Shown: positions 8,715 to 17,030 of the stretch, one piece after another
Layout of the letters: every line of letters starts with the position of its first letter
Numbering within the stretch: the first letter of the stretch is position 1
Source of the DNA: Rhizophagus sp. LPA8_4_AMF
Taxonomy: Eukaryota; Glomeromycota; Glomeromycetes; Glomerales; Glomeraceae
Assembly (NCBI GenBank): GCA_021464525.1
Contig: JADRCO010001214.1
Location: forward strand, 1 to 21,269
DNA length: 21,269 nucleotides
Reading direction: 5' to 3'
Notes under the pieces: generated by a model
The model's database searches: none
Seen by the model: only the letters and a program-made list of their open reading frames with translations
What the model was told of the DNA's origin: nothing
Position numbers and translations under genes: made by a program

Positions 8715-10501
8715 ATGGATTACGAGCATACTCAAAATTTAACTAAAGATACCAACAATTTTGATGTAAAAATTAGAGTTGGAAAAGAACCAAATTTTAA
8801 AGAATTTAATGCACATTCTTTTATTTTATCTTCTAGGTCAAATTATTTTAAAAGAGCATTTTCTGAACAATGGGCAAGGAAAAAAGATGGATTTTTTATT
8901 TCTAATCAACCTAATATTTCTCCTACAGTGTTTGAAGTTCTTATAAAGTAAGCAAGCTTATAAATGTTAATGTTACTTATTACAAAACTAAATTCATTAT
9001 TTATTTCATAAACATAATATAAATATGTAGTCATATTCATTCAGGGACATTTTCTATTGGAGATAACGAAAGTCTTGTTGATGTTTTAATTGCATCTGAC
9101 GAACTTGAATTACTCGAAATTTATCAACAACTCGAGAAACATTTACTTGATAATGAATCGGTTTGGAAATTTCCAAAAGATTTTATTACACTTTATCAAT
9201 ATCGTGATCGTTTCAATAATTTATACGAAGTTATATTAGGATTAGTGTGTAGAAATCCTAAAATTATTTTTGAATCAAAAGAATTTTTTGAAATTGAAGA
9301 AGATTGTCTAATTCAGCTTTTAAAATGTGATAATCTTAAGCTAGAAGAAATTAAAATTTGGGATTATCTAATCAAATGGGGAATTAAAAATACTGATTCT
9401 ATTCCACACGAAAATTTAATTAAATGGACTCCAATGGATTTCAGTAAACTAGAAAAAACTTTGCATAATTGTATTTCTTATGTTCGATTTACCCAAATGT
9501 CTTTTAAAGTATTTAATATAGTTAGAAAACGGTACAAACATCTTCTAACTAAAGATCTTGTTGATGATATCCTACAATATTTTTCAGATCCTAATTCTAA
9601 ACCTTTATTAAAAAATTTACCATTAAGAGTAACAGTATATCCTCTTGATTCTAAAATAATTAATGCTAAAGATGTAGCAGTAATAGCAAGTTGGATTGAT
9701 AAGAAAAAAGGAAATCCTTATCATTTAAAAGACATACCTTTTAAATTTGAACTTATTTATCGTGCCAGTCTTGAAGGATTTAATGCTAATAAATTTCATG
9801 AATGTTGTGATAATAAGGGACCAACTGTTGTTATCATTAAAGTTCGGAAATCTGGGGAAATAATTGGTGGATATAATCCGTTAGATTGGAGTAGCGTTAA
9901 ATATAAAGGTTCATATTACAACCGTTTTTATATTGACCATAAATGTAAAACGTCAAATAGCTTTATATTTTCATTATTTTCATTAACAAATGGAGGTATT
10001 CCCATATTAAGCCGTGTCACTTCTAAAAATGAAGCAATCATCTGGTGTAAAAACAAAGGACCTTGCTTCGGTTTACAAGATTTATGGATCTGGGGTGATT
10101 TAAGAACTGGCAAAAGCAAACAAAAATCTTACGAAAAGAAAATTATGAATAAAGAAACTTTGGAGATAGAAGAATATGAAGTATTTCAAATTATCGATAA
10201 GAGATTCTCACTCTTCAAACTTATTAAGAAAATATTTAAGAAAACTTTTCAACTTATTTATTCTCACTTAGGATTATTGATATATACCATATGTGATTTT
10301 ACTTGCTCTATTATATTTAGTCTCGTTATTTTCTTACTTATAAAGCAGTTGTACATAACTTTATTAGTTAAAATTTTTATTTTGCTTATAGTTCTGATAG
10401 TGTGTGTATTATTAGTTGGAATCATATTAACATTAGTAGGATTATACGAGGGTGATCTTTTCCTAAATCCTATAAATCCTAATACGCTAATAGCGGGATA
10501 A
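8715..10501 (+). CDS. BTB-BACK-TLDc protein with C-terminal membrane tail (copy C, intact)
   Basis: This is the only complete member here. Exon 1 is 8715-8947 and exon 2 is 9031-10501, joined in phase 2 across an 83-base GTAAGC..TAG intron, giving 567 residues. The BTB domain spans about residues 15-115 (FDVKIRVGKEPN, NAHSFILSSRSNYF, HIHSGTFSIG). BACK covers about 120-265 (CLIQLLKCDN, IWDYLIKWGI). TLDc covers about 285-463 (DVAVIASWIDKKKG, GPTVVIIKV, GEIIGGYNPLDW, NKGPCFGLQDLWI, EYEVFQI). Two hydrophobic segments follow, about 492-514 and 521-549, then a short polar end. BTB-BACK proteins commonly act as adaptors for cullin-3 ubiquitin ligases, and TLDc domains are linked to oxidative-stress and V-ATPase functions. 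Neither role is shown here. The ATG at 8715 was chosen because copies A and B start at the same place; an in-frame ATG at 8589 lies upstream of the TATA-like site and outside family homology. The joint reads LINHIHSGTF where the family normally has a YIYSG-type segment. Confidence 0.9.
8948..9030 (+). other. 83-base spliceosomal intron of copy C
   Basis: The donor is GTAAGC and the acceptor is TATGTAG. Splicing joins AA to T (Asn), and the reading frame continues open through the BTB domain. Using the later TTCAG at 9041-9043 instead would run into a stop within a few codons. The aligned sites are mutated in copies A (acceptor) and B (donor), which supports the choice. Confidence 0.85.
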
Positions 10502-10748
10502 TAAAATAATATATATATTCTTTAATTTTAATTTTATTCCTAAAATTTTATTAGATAAAATATATTAACTAATCGCGTTGTAATTATTATTTTTAAATCG
10601 TTGAGCTATTCGAAAATAATTATTTTGTATTACTTATTTAAAGCAAAAAGAAATTTAACTAAAAAAAATAGGAGTTTAAATACAGTACTAATTTTATACT
10701 TGAATCTTTAGAAACATTGCGAAATATTTAATAGTTATTCGGCAATTC
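10502..10748. other. 3' flank of copy C
   Basis: AT-rich, with no gene seen. AATAAAAT overlaps the first bases after the stop codon and could serve as a polyadenylation signal, though such words are common at this base composition. Confidence 0.35.
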
Positions 10749-10932
10749 AAAATCGAGATCAAATCTTACTGTTATAAAGGTTTGTAAACGACAATGTTAA
10801 ATTCTATGTTAAGTTTAAAAGAAGAAACTCATACTTTGGTTAATTTATTATTGTTGAAGAAACTAAACAATCCTGTTATTAAAAAAAATATATATACATT
10901 CTGATTGTCTTTACGCGATCAACTTCCGATAT
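10749..10932 (-). repeat. Right arm of the inverted repeat around copy C
   Basis: Its reverse complement matches 7527-7713 along nearly the whole length, with scattered substitutions and small indels. It contains TTTGTAAACGACAATG, TTTGGTTAATTTATTATTG, GAAACTAAACAATCCT and GATTGTCTTTACGCGATC. No target-site duplication is obvious outside the arms. Confidence 0.75.
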
Positions 10933-11289
10933 TGACTTTCAGTAAAAGGAATTATTATTAAATGAGGAATCGAAAATTTACTTTATGTTCTCACCCGTTG
11001 ATAATATGCAAATTTGAACTCAAGGGCATCAAGTAACGTAATATACAATATTCAGGCCAAAAAAACAACTGAACTTTGATAGCCGAGCCAACGTAATGTG
11101 TAAATGTGTATATAAACTAGTTAAAGGAGCCAACTAGTACGTATCGAGTTATCATCTGATGACAGTTAGTAACCAAAGAAATTTTCCTATTTACATTTAC
11201 AAAACATTCTATGAATGAAATGGAAAAGAAAAAGAATCAGAAATCATAATTATTTGTCACGTGATCCAATTTCTAATCTAAATAGAAAA
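10933..11289. other. AT-rich stretch without a gene
   Basis: No coding sequence was recognised. AAGTAACGTAATATACAATATTC near 11033 and GCCAACGTAATGTG near 11086 resemble each other and a word near 11850 (GTAACGTAATACACAATG), suggesting small dispersed repeats. AACTAGTTAAAGGAGCCAACTAGT near 11117 contains a short direct repeat. Confidence 0.35.
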
Positions 11290-11428
11290 AACTATTTTTT
11301 TTTACTTGTAACAGATCTATCCATTTTCTTCTGCGGTGAAAATTTAAGAATCATCTTCTCACAGACTGTTAATTTGCTAGACTTTCCACAATTTCCACAA
11401 GTGGATTTTTTACAAGTAATTTGTCCAT
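11290..11428 (-). pseudogene. Small minus-strand coding relic, copy 2
   Basis: From the ATG at 11428 it reads MDKLLVKNP and stops after 19 codons. Further along, GAAGATGATTCTTAA and a GCAGAAGAAAATGGATAGATCTGTTACAAG stretch match copy 1 at 7976-8134 at the DNA level. A short deletion and frameshifts have destroyed the reading. Both copies are followed on their ATG side by a shared block (TTCGAATGTTATTGCAG and a TATA-like stretch with AAAAGCAAAAT), so the duplicated unit was larger than the open frame. Confidence 0.5.
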
Positions 11429-11645
11429 GATCGTTCTTAGTATTATCTTAGAGTATTACATCTAGCTTACCGTAGTTCGAATGTTATTGCAGAAAAATAT
11501 ACATGAAAATTTGTTATAAGTCCAAATTTCATTGTATGAATTATATAATTTTTAAATTTGTAACACCGATATACTATACGACTATGCATGTATATAAAAG
11601 CAAAATGACTTAATAAAACTAGTTCAGAAAAGATAAATATTTAAA
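11429..11645. repeat. Duplicated TATA-bearing block (second copy of 8135-8310)
   Basis: It shares with 8135-8310 the words GATTGTTCTTA/GATCGTTCTTAG, CGTAATTCGAATGTTATTGCAGA and a TATATAAAAGCAAAATGA-type stretch. In both places it adjoins the small minus-strand relic. It resembles the region just before BTB copies B and C, so it may be an orphaned promoter. No BTB sequence follows here. Confidence 0.5.
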
Positions 11646-11679
11646 AGTAATTTCTAGATTCTTGTCTTTTTTTTTTAAC

Positions 11680-11750
11680 CTTTCTCCTAATAAAATTAAC
11701 ATTTCTTAACCCTCTTATCCGATAATCTGAAATACTTCATATTCTTCAAA
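11680..11750 (-). pseudogene. Inverted 3'-end fragment of a TLDc gene
   Basis: On the minus strand the bases read TGAAGAATATGAAGTATTTCAGATTATCGGATAAGAG, matching the EEYEVFQII end of copies C and D, followed by a sequence like the 3' end of copy D (GAGAAAGG). Only about 70 bases are recognisable. It is a relic in the opposite orientation to the other copies. Confidence 0.6.
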
Positions 11751-11765
11751 GGTGAGCTATTGATT

Positions 11766-11840
11766 TGGGCTATATATTCTAGATGAAAAATCAACATTTG
11801 TCTTCGATCTGAATTCATTAAGTCACGAGGTACTGTTTCT
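11766..11840 (+). repeat. Dispersed repeat, first copy (second at about 14887-14955)
   Basis: TATATATT, AACATTTGTCTTCGATCTGAATTCATTAAGTCAC here corresponds to TATATATTTT, AACATTTGTCTTGGATCTGAAATTCATAAAATCAC at the second site. Each lies close after a TLDc 3' end (inverted here, direct there). A shorter relative, TTTGGTCGATCTGAATTCATTA, occurs near 483. No function is known. Confidence 0.55.
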
Positions 11841-12458
11841 GCATCTATTGTAACGTAATACACAATGAATTCGATATGACGGAACCCAATAAACAGGACT
11901 GGGAACTTTTTTCCTAAACCAAATCATAATAGCTATAATTCTTTTTTTTTTTTAGCGAAATGATATCGTTATACAAAAAGTAGGGTAGAATAGATGATTC
12001 TTTTTTAAGTATAATTAGTTTTAATGCATAAACATTTTGAAATAAAATATCTAAATTTTTCAATTTTTTCGCGCACGTCGCACAAATAAAAACTTGATAT
12101 AATAGGATTTTATATGAAAATCCAGAACTGTTTTTAATTGTTACTTTCTCAAAATTATACGAAATAATGATACGATTATAATTAACTAGCAAAATGAAAA
12201 AAAAAAGAATATAAAGAATATTGCAGACGTTATTATATATTAGTAAAATTGAATGAATCGAAAAGAATAGACAAACCAAAAGAAACATAACACTATATCT
12301 TATTTACTCATTTAACTTAATAAACTTTCGAATCCCTACTTAACTATAAAAAGTTTAATTGTTGTTATTTGTTTATTACATACCCGTCTTATTTTCATTT
12401 AATTTCTTCATATCTCATAGTATAAATTTCATATCAAGTAAAAAAAGACTATCTCTGC
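11841..12458. other. AT-rich stretch with a doubtful minus-strand frame
   Basis: A 124-codon open frame exists on the minus strand (11914-12288). It is dominated by Phe, Ile, Leu and Lys, as expected for translated AT-rich noncoding DNA, and shows no family motif. I do not regard it as a gene. Nothing else was recognised. Confidence 0.4.
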
Positions 12459-13085
12459 TCATATTGTTAGAGATACAACAAGCAAAGTAGGTTGCTGCTT
12501 CCTAGCCAGCTTTGTCTTTCGTTCGTGACCTAGATAGGGTACGTCTTGCATTAAGGTTCCATCCTCAATAATTTTCTTTGGCTGCTGTGCACAGTTTTCA
12601 AAAAATTAACATATATAAATCTCGGAAATAGTCAACATTGCGGAGGGAAAAACCAGCAGTTATATAAATATTTTTTCTTCATAAGCTAGAAATTAAAAAA
12701 AATATCGTAAGTATGGTTGGTACCGGTGGAAGAAAATAATCAACCACCACCATACTACATAAAAAAAAGCTTCCAGAAAAGAAATGATATCCGGTTGGAT
12801 ACCAACATATGAGCCAGGTACATAAGCTAACCCTCATTCAGGAAAGCCAGTTTCTTTCTCCCCTTCAGCTTTTTTTGTCTGTAAGCCTGTTTTTAAACCA
12901 CACACACAAAAACTGAGAGCTAAGCAGGGATCTTATGCTTACCTTAATAAATAATAAATGGTTCGTCGTTGATCATCTCGAACTTTTCATAAATATATAG
13001 TGGTTCTCCTATTTTAACAAAATCTTCTTTACCTTTGAGCTGCTGCCAACGGTACAGGAGCTTCTCTCTCCAACAACACGTAAAA
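12459..13085 (-). pseudogene. Coding-like remnants of an unknown gene
   Basis: Minus-strand pieces with richer composition than their surroundings appear in order. At 13083-12946 there is REKLLYRWQQLKGK followed by EDFVKIGEPLYIYEKFEM and a stop just before a GTAAGC donor-like site. A second, with one in-frame stop, covers about 12900-12700 (KKAEGEKETGFPE, then AYVPGSYVGIQPDIISFLEAFF). At about 12588-12459 a third follows a CACAG acceptor-like site: QPKKIIEDGTLMQDVPYL then GHERKTKLARKQQPTLL to a TGA at 12459-12461. They could be exons of one gene with introns, or a broken gene. I recognise no family. Base composition here is clearly less AT-rich than the flanks. Confidence 0.35.
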
Positions 13086-13623
13086 TTATTTACGACGCGT
13101 CATATACGAAGCCTCCTTAGCTATATACGTGTAAAAATAAATAGTTGTATTTTTTTTCTATTTTAAAGATGTAAAAAATTGAGACAAACCGAAAAAAATA
13201 TGGGTATATATATATTTTTTTTCTTTTTTTCTCAAGTCACACAATTCAGCCGCGATCAGATTTCTGTCAAACTTTTATAGTATTTGCAATGAGTCATATT
13301 AATCAGACGCGATTATTACATAATATATAATAAACTACTAATAAATTTATTAACATCATAATAATATTACTTATCTGTTATGTAATAAAAAGAAAATAAA
13401 AGTAATACGATCAGCCAATTATTTTATTTTATTATAAGAAAGTGCTATTAAAAGATATCCACTGTGGACGAATTAGTATGAATTTTAAATTCAGTTAAAT
13501 TTCAATTTCAGTCACAACAGTATTATTATCCAGTCATTAAGTTGGCTTCCAGGTTATCTAATAATCCAAAACAAACTAGATTGAGGAAACTGAAAAAGAA
13601 ATTGTTTCTTTCGCTTTGATAAA
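13086..13623. other. AT-rich stretch without a gene
   Basis: No convincing coding frame was seen on either strand. There are T runs near 13215 and several TA-rich tracts. It may hold the upstream region of the minus-strand remnant on one side and of the 13624 fragment on the other. Confidence 0.4.
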
Positions 13624-13838
13624 ATGTTTCGAAGTCGTTATGCTTCATTTAATCCACATCATACTTATATTAGACATCGTCATAGTAAAATTAACAAGGA
13701 TCGTTACAAATATCAAATGAAGGAAATGAAAGAAATGCATCTGAAGATACTCCTATGGAAAACGAACCAGGTGAAAATGTTACCGAACTTGACGATGTTA
13801 ATATTCTTAATGATAATAATAATTTGGGTAAAAGGTAA
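13624..13838 (+). pseudogene. Small coding fragment, acidic second half, fused to TLDc relic
   Basis: It reads MFRSRYASFNPHHTYIRHRH and on to about KDRYKYQ. One base change later, in another frame, it continues NEGNERNASEDTPMENEPGE and VTELDDVNILNDNNNLGKR to a TAA at 13836-13838. The first half is basic and His-rich, the second acidic. AAAGGTAACA at its end also resembles a splice donor, so it could be a first exon whose downstream part was lost. BTB-TLDc homology begins within three bases of the stop. Family unknown. The single frameshift suggests decay. Confidence 0.4.
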
Positions 13839-13840
13839 CA

Positions 13841-14690
13841 GACACCGATGGATTTCAGTAAACTAGTAGAAAAAACTTACATAATTGTATTTCTTACATT
13901 CGATTTTCCCAAATGTCTCCTAAAGTATTTAATATGGTTAGAGAAAAATATAAACATATTCTAACTAAAGATCTTGTTGGTGATATCCTACAATATTTTT
14001 CAGATCCTAATTCCAAATCATTACTAAAAAATTTACCATTTATAGTAACAGTATATCTTCTTGATTATAAAATAATTAAAACTAAAGATGTAGCAGTAAT
14101 AGCAAGCTGGATTGATAAGAAAAAAGGGGTTCCTTATCATTTAAAAAGGTATACCTTTTAAATTTGAGCTTATTTACCGTGCTAGTCAAAATGGATGTCA
14201 TCAATTTCATGATAATTGTGATAATAAGGGACCAATCTCTTGTTATCATTAAATAAGGAGAAATAATTGGTGGTTATAACCCGTTAGATTTGGCGTAGTG
14301 TTAGATTAATATAAATCATACTACGATCCTGATATTGATCATAATGTCAAACGTCAAATAGCTTTATATTTTCATTATTTTCATTAAAAAATGTTCCATA
14401 TTATGCAGAGTCAAAGAAATCATCTGGTATAAAAACAAAGGACCATGTTTCGGTTTACAAGATTTGTGGATCTAGAAAAATCCAAGATATGGCAGTTATT
14501 ATGGTATGAGCAAACAATAATCTTACGAAAAGAAAATTATTAATAAGATAAATTTTAGGATAGAAGAATATGAAGTATTTCAAATTATCGATAAAAGAGA
14601 TTCTCCTCTTTAATCTTATTAATAGAACATTTAATTTTTATTGAAAGAATGGTTAAGAAAATATTTAATTTTGAGAAAGGATAGGAGAAA
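13841..14690 (+). pseudogene. BTB-BACK-TLDc copy D, 3' half only
   Basis: Homology to copy C starts abruptly in the middle of BACK (MDFSKL, then CISYIRFSQMSPKVFNMV) and continues open at 13913-14161 through ILQYFSDPNSK and KDVAVIASWIDKKKG. A frameshift near 14145 (two extra G-region bases in HLKRYTF) and many later stops, small deletions and insertions break the TLDc domain, although GPCFGLQDLW and EEYEVFQII can still be followed. The BTB domain, intron and first part of BACK are absent, and the hydrophobic tail is mostly lost. It is inactive and lies on the same strand as copies A-C. Confidence 0.88.
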
Positions 14691-15437
14691 AAAGAAATCC
14701 TGTTAAATAGTACTTATTAATCTTTTCTGGCTTAGTTTTATTAAAAAGTTTTAAAATCAATTGTTATTATTAACATATAAAATTTAACATAAAAGAATTT
14801 TTTGAGAATTTAAGGTATATTTGGATTTTGGTCGTTATAAACAACTGAATATATTAGTAAAGTAATAATATAAATGCGCATTTGGAGCTCGTTATATATT
14901 TTGTAGAAAAAACAACATTTGTCTTGGATCTGAAATTCATAAAATCACAAATACATTGTTATTAATCTAAAGTCTCGTAAATAGGGGAAGGGGTTGAAAT
15001 ATCACCGAACTGCGAAAACTGTGTTATTATGCGATCATGTTCCATATAAAAGCATAGTAAACAATAGACGGTATAATATTTGTGATATTTAATCTAAGTG
15101 ACGTAATGCGTCAAAAATATCAAAGATTCAAAGATATTTTACGTAATAATAATTTATCTAAAAAATATCAGTATGTTTAAAAACGACATAAAACTTATTG
15201 ATCACTTTTGCCCTTTCAATATATTATTGGATAAGAGCATTTGAAAAGACTTTTAGTTTATTTATTTATATTGCATTTACTATAGTAATTTTACAGTAAC
15301 CGTTTTGCTGCGCCAATTATATAATAAATTAACTTTTACAAGACAAACTGAAATGGCTAATTCGTTAGGCTAATTCCGCCGATCAATTTGGCTGGTTTTA
15401 GGTGGAATTAAAATTATATCATTAATGAAACCTCTAC
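14691..15437. other. 3' flank of copy D and spacer, no gene
   Basis: It contains the second copy of the dispersed repeat (about 14887-14955) and a GCCGATCAATTTGGCTGG stretch at 15378 that is shared with 8321 upstream of copy C. No coding frame was recognised. Confidence 0.45.
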
Positions 15438-15555
15438 GGAATTCCAGAATTAGTAATATTAAAAAACTAGTTTTTTATCAAGAATTCACACTAATTTAGA
15501 TTAAGTTCTATTTTTTACTGAAATAATTTGTATTACAACGGGTATAAATAAACGG
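15438..15555 (+). promoter_or_regulatory. Upstream module of small membrane-protein gene 1
   Basis: It holds the ordered words GAATTCCAGAATTA, AAAAACTAG, TTTATCAAGAATTCACACTAA, TTTAGATTAAGT, ATTTGTATTACAACGG and GTATAAATAAACGG. The TATAAATA (near 15543) lies about 180 bases before the ATG. The same order recurs before all five array members. Confidence 0.65.
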
Positions 15556-15720
15556 ATAATAATAAATTCTATAAAAATAATTCTTTTTTCTCTTTTATTT
15601 CATCTTTTTTTTAAAAAAAACTAAAACCAAAACCAAACCAAAAAATAAATAAATAAATATAATCTTCATATAATCTTCGTAATATAATCTTTTCGTTGAA
15701 AGAATCAAACAATAAATATA

Positions 15721-16002
15721 ATGGATTATTTTAACAAAGTTAAAGAATATGTTGAAAATAATCCAATAAAAGTAACATTTATCACTATTACTTTAATATT
15801 ATCTTTTAAACAACGAAGATTTTTATGTGATAGAATATTACTTATATCATACGCTATTATTGGTAATGACCGTCAAATCACATTAGATTATATTTCAAAA
15901 AATGGGTGGGTAATTCAACAAATTGAAACTAATAAAGATGCAGGTTGGTTTTGGTGGGTACGTTGGCCTGTAGATAAAATTATCGGCGTAACATCATCAT
16001 AA
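15721..16002 (+). CDS. Small single-pass membrane protein, array member 1 (93 aa)
   Basis: This member of an unrecognised family starts MDYFNKVKEYVENNP. A hydrophobic span follows at about residues 16-29 (VTFITITLILSF), then a basic patch QRR at 31-33 and CDRILLISYAIIGND (36-50), which aligns with the other members' LRERILIIYYTIISDD type. The end is unusually Trp-rich (GWFWWVRWP, 75-83). There is no Lys-Pro-Asn-Pro motif here, unlike members 2 and 3; member 5 resembles this one in that region (GNEHQITLNY against GNDRQITLDY). The span is short for a plasma-membrane helix. A signal-anchor or peripheral membrane peptide is possible. Its upstream module has a TATAAATA box. The function is unknown. 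Reality is supported by conservation of frame across copies. Confidence 0.75.
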   Translation: MDYFNKVKEYVENNPIKVTFITITLILSFKQRRFLCDRILLISYAIIGNDRQITLDYISKNGWVIQQIETNKDAGWFWWVRWPVDKIIGVTSS

Positions 16003-16061
16003 TATTATACATTTGAAGTCGCAGTGAAAAAGTATCTGAAATTAATATTGCAGTAACTGTA

Positions 16062-16200
16062 GTAACATTTTTAGAAAAACATGTTTCTTATCAAGAATTC
16101 TCCCTAATTTAGAATAATTGTCTCCGTGTACATACATACTTCTTACCCGAAATAATTGCAATTTCAGGTACAACAGATATAAATAAATGGATGATAAATT
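16062..16200 (+). promoter_or_regulatory. Upstream module of small membrane-protein gene 2
   Basis: The words AAAAACATGTTTCTTATCAAGAATTC, CCTAATTTAGAAT, CCGAAATAATTGCAATTTC, GGTACAACAG and ATATAAATAAATGG keep the order of the other modules. The first part (TAATTACGTAA-type) is weaker here. A nearly pure A then T run follows at about 16210-16245. Confidence 0.55.
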
Positions 16201-16210
16201 CTAAATTTTG

Positions 16211-16244
<34 letters not shown>

Positions 16245-16307
16245 GAAATTAATTAATTATACAAAAAAAGAATTTTCTTAAACGGGTTCAAATTAAAACC
16301 AAATATA

Positions 16308-16568
16308 ATGATGACTTTTCCTAACGAAATTATAAATTATTTATTAAAAGAATCTCAAATTCAAGAATTTATTGAGAATAATCCAAAAATAGTAAAAAGA
16401 ATTGTTGCTACTATTTTATTATTATATGTATTTTATCGACGTAAAACATTACGTGAAAGAATATTAATAATATATTACACTATTATTAGTGATGACAAGT
16501 TGATACTTAAGTTGGATGGCTTATTAAAACCTAACCCCTGGTGGTTGCCGCGCTGGGTTTCTTGGTAA
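16308..16568 (+). CDS. Small single-pass membrane protein, array member 2 (86 aa)
   Basis: It has an N-terminal, probably helical segment (residues 1-24), then ENNPKIVKR, a hydrophobic span at about 31-44 (IVATILLLYVFY), the basic patch RRKTLRER (44-51), ILIIYYTIISDDKLILKLD (52-70) and the tail KPNPWWLPRW. Two ATG codons stand in tandem at 16308 and 16311, and either could start translation. The 3' end of the gene and about 330 bases of flank are repeated almost exactly 753 bases downstream after member 3. The family is unknown. The positively charged stretch directly after the span suggests an N-out or loop topology only weakly. Confidence 0.78.
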   Translation: MMTFPNEIINYLLKESQIQEFIENNPKIVKRIVATILLLYVFYRRKTLRERILIIYYTIISDDKLILKLDGLLKPNPWWLPRWVSW

Positions 16569-16639
16569 TTGTTGTAAATAACGTTTTTACTTAAAAAAAT
16601 GACGTGGGTTCATTGATCGTTTGTTATGTAAAACGGTTA

Positions 16640-16920
16640 AAATGTTGTAAGTTTAAACCCTGGTGCTTCTAAATTCATACAGTAATTCGTAGTTATTCAA
16701 AAATTTATATTACAAGTTCTTGTGAATTATTTTACGACAATGTAAATATGTTAGATATTATTGCACTTTGAGCGTAGTAGAATTTTAGAATTTAATTATG
16801 TAATATAAAAAACTTGGTTTTAATCAAGAATTCATCCTAATTTAGGTTAATTTTACCATTTATAGTTTTGACCGAAACAAATCTACAACGGGTATAAATA
16901 AACGGATTGATAAATTTTTT
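16640..16920 (+). repeat. Near-identical duplicated flank, left copy
   Basis: From about 16660 to 16910 the sequence recurs 753 bases downstream (about 17395-17660) with only a handful of differences, such as ATTCATCC against ATTCACAC. It covers the 3' flank of member 2 and the upstream module of member 3. Confidence 0.85.
16781..16905 (+). promoter_or_regulatory. Upstream module of small membrane-protein gene 3
   Basis: AATTTAATTATGTAAT, AAAAAACTTGGTTTTAATCA, AGAATTCATCCTAATTTAGG, TACCATTTATAG, CTACAACGGG and TATAAATAAACGG occur in order, with TATAAATA about 140 bases before the ATG at 17031. It is nearly identical to the module at 17533-17657. Confidence 0.65.
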
Positions 16921-17030
16921 ATTGTAAAAAATTTTTTTCTTTTTGAAAAAAAAAAATAAAATAAAATTCTTTAAAAGTTTATTCGAAAGAGATTTTTATT
17001 CAATTTAAATATAATATTAAAACAAATATA

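Noticed and set aside
9928-10119. 63-codon minus-strand frame inside copy C
   Set aside because: Shadow of the TLDc coding sequence.
11215-11430. 71-codon plus-strand frame
   Set aside because: It overlaps the complement of the second small minus-strand relic, and the repeated block explains the sequence better.
11914-12288. 124-codon minus-strand open frame with hydrophobic segments
   Set aside because: The content is mainly Phe, Ile, Leu, Asn and Lys, as expected from AT-rich noncoding DNA. No motif, no homologous copy in the window and no upstream module.
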